From Bacteroides sp. (GTDB taxonomy: Bacteria > Bacteroidota > Bacteroidia > Bacteroidales > Bacteroidaceae): a stretch of DNA of 15,390 nucleotides. The stretch spans positions 1 through 15,390 of the forward strand of contig JAUMWZ010000025.1 of NCBI GenBank assembly GCA_030529405.1, given 5' to 3'. Shown here piece after piece: positions 14,068 to 15,390 of the stretch (its first letter is position 1; each line of letters opens with the position of its first letter). A program made the translations under genes and the position numbers. Under the pieces are notes generated by a model, which worked only from the letters and a program-made list of their open reading frames with translations, was not told where the DNA came from and did not search any database.

Positions 14068-14075
14068 TAACTTTG
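14068..14075 (+). promoter_or_regulatory. Candidate uvrA promoter, -7 box TAACTTTG
   Basis: TAACTTTG followed by CGAG fits TAnnTTTG, 26 bp before the uvrA ATG, implying a leader of about 20 nt. A weak T-rich element lies roughly 20 bp upstream. Confidence 0.55.
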
Positions 14076-14101
14076 CGAGTTCTATTTTTCAAGCGATTAT
14101 T

Positions 14102-15390
14102 ATGCAAGACGATAAATATATAAGTGTGTATGGAGCACGAGTACACAACCTAAAGAATATAAACGTAGATATTCCCAGAAACAAGCTGACTGTCATTACT
14201 GGTCTTAGTGGAAGTGGAAAGTCATCATTGGCTTTCGACACCATTTTTGCAGAAGGTCAGCGCAGATATATAGAAACTTTTTCTGCCTATGCAAGAAACT
14301 TTTTGGGCAACCTTGAGCGACCTGATGTGGACAATATTACAGGGCTTAGCCCCGTTATTTCGATAGACCAAAAGACAACGAATAAGAACCCACGTTCTAC
14401 GGTAGGTACAACCACCGAGGTGTACGACTATCTTCGTCTTCTTTTTGCACGTGCATCTACTGCATATTCCTATATCTCTGGCGAGAAGATGGTTCGATAT
14501 ACAGAAGAAAAAATACTTGAACTTATTCTTGAAAAATACGAGGGCAAGAAGACGTATATACTCGCCCCACTCGTGAAAACACGTAAGGGACACTACAAAG
14601 AACTGTTTGAACAACTTATAAAGAAAGGTTTCTTGAGGGTCAGAGTGGACGGAGAGTTGCGCGAACTTGTCTTTGGAATGAAACTAGACAGATATAAAAA
14701 TCACGACATAGAGCTTGTTGTTGATAGGCTAATTGTTTCTGCAAAAGACGAGAAGAGGCTAAAGAATAGCATCTCAAATGCTATGAAACACGGCGACGGA
14801 CTTATAATGTTGCTTGACGAAAACACTAATGAAGTCAAACATTATAGCAAGAAATTGATGTGTCCATCTACTGGATTGTCATACAAAGAGCCTGCACCAC
14901 ACAACTTTTCGTTTAACTCTCCGCAAGGAGCATGTAAATGTTGCAAAGGTCTTGGAGTGGTCAATGAGATAGATATTGACAAGATTATACCCGACAGAGA
15001 GAAGTCTATATATAATGGTGCAATAGAGCCATTGGGCAAGTATAAGAACAGTATGATTTTTCTTCAAATATCTGCTGTATTAGAAAAAAATGACTTTAAC
15101 ATCAAAATGCCTATATCTGAGTTGGATAGTGACACTCTTGACGAGATACTCTTTGGCTCTGATGAACGCATAAAAATAAAGAGTAAAGACATAGGCACAT
15201 CGTCTGACATGTTCGTGAAATATGAAGGAGTGGTAAAGTATATAGAAATGTTGCAGTTTACCGATAATGCTAACGCTGCAAAATGGGCTGAACAGTTCTC
15301 TAAAACATCTATCTGTAAGGAATGTAATGGCGAACGATTAAACAAAGAGTCGCTACATTTCAGAATACACGACAAGAATATCAGCCAACT
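14102..15390 (+). CDS. uvrA: Excinuclease ABC subunit A, N-terminal part (gene runs off the right edge)
   Basis: The first 429 codons of UvrA, the damage-recognition ATPase of nucleotide excision repair, which dimerises and loads UvrB onto lesions. It opens with MQDDKYISVYGARVHNLKNI, followed by Walker A GLSGSGKSS (34-42) and the family stretch AFDTIFAEGQRRYIETFSAY (44-63). The UvrB-binding region (about 120-200) follows, with LAPLVKTRKGHYKELFEQL. The first zinc site is altered: MCPSTG (253-258) keeps Cys254 but has Thr257 where E. coli has a Cys, while Cys278 and Cys281 of the partner pair are kept. FSFNSPQGAC (269-278) is a conserved landmark. I believe this Thr change is usual in Bacteroidetes UvrA, so it is probably lineage-typical rather than damage. 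The second zinc site region begins with CKECNGERL near the right edge. The signature motif and second ATPase lie outside the window. Confidence 0.95.
   Translation, partial: MQDDKYISVYGARVHNLKNINVDIPRNKLTVITGLSGSGKSSLAFDTIFAEGQRRYIETFSAYARNFLGNLERPDVDNITGLSPVISIDQKTTNKNPRSTVGTTTEVYDYLRLLFARASTAYSYISGEKMVRYTEEKILELILEKYEGKKTYILAPLVKTRKGHYKELFEQLIKKGFLRVRVDGELRELVFGMKLDRYKNHDIELVVDRLIVSAKDEKRLKNSISNAMKHGDGLIMLLDENTNEVKHYSKKLMCPSTGLSYKEPAPHNFSFNSPQGACKCCKGLGVVNEIDIDKIIPDREKSIYNGAIEPLGKYKNSMIFLQISAVLEKNDFNIKMPISELDSDTLDEILFGSDERIKIKSKDIGTSSDMFVKYEGVVKYIEMLQFTDNANAAKWAEQFSKTSICKECNGERLNKESLHFRIHDKNISQ

Noticed and set aside
14225..14614. Minus-strand open frame opposite uvrA
   Set aside because: It is a shadow of the conserved UvrA coding frame and resembles no protein.

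Overview
The window is a compact, AT-rich stretch of bacterial chromosome. It most likely comes from the order Bacteroidales (Bacteroidetes). Three things point there. Six genes can be given a candidate -7 box of the Bacteroidetes type TAnnTTTG. Shine-Dalgarno-like sites are rare. The HtpG, ClpC, UvrA and NlpE-like proteins look like Bacteroidetes versions, for example the coiled-coil insert in HtpG and the altered first zinc knuckle of UvrA. No phage, insertion sequence, tRNA, rRNA or CRISPR is visible, so the gene content is housekeeping and stress-related.

Layout. At the left edge the 3' end of an unrecognised plus-strand gene (1-348) converges on, and overlaps, a SpoU/TrmH-type RNA methyltransferase (302-1054, minus). 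Then come two minus-strand stress genes, htpG (1157-3178) and clpC (3445-5961). A minus-strand pair follows, a degenerate S41-type lipoprotein 'protease' (6934-8202) and an NlpE-like lipoprotein (6455-6901), closed by a strong terminator. On the plus strand mnmA (8446-9522) converges on a small membrane protein gene (9479-9913, minus). Plus-strand genes then run to the right edge: a CPA1 K+/H+ antiporter (10180-11631), a tightly coupled pair encoding a Nif3-like metal protein and a coiled-coil zinc-ribbon protein (11715-13633, strong terminator), and the 5' part of uvrA (14102 to the edge).

The most unusual signal is not a gene. Each of the five intergenic gaps longer than 200 bp holds a tandem array of degenerate 22-bp units with a near-palindromic core RACTRTATAYAGTTTR and about 6 variable bases. 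The period is exactly 22 bp with no insertions or deletions. I count 6, 5, 4, 4 and 8 units in front of htpG, clpC, mnmA, the antiporter gene and uvrA. Positions 5 and 10 vary only by transition (A/G and C/T) in all 27 units I aligned. The arrays look like operator or nucleoid-protein arrays repeated at many sites on one helical register. I do not recognise them as a described element, but I could not search for them.

Functionally the window combines protein quality control (HtpG, ClpC), RNA modification (SpoU methylase, MnmA), DNA repair (UvrA), ion and pH homeostasis (antiporter) and envelope lipoproteins. The repeated arrays are the only thing that links these otherwise unrelated transcription units.
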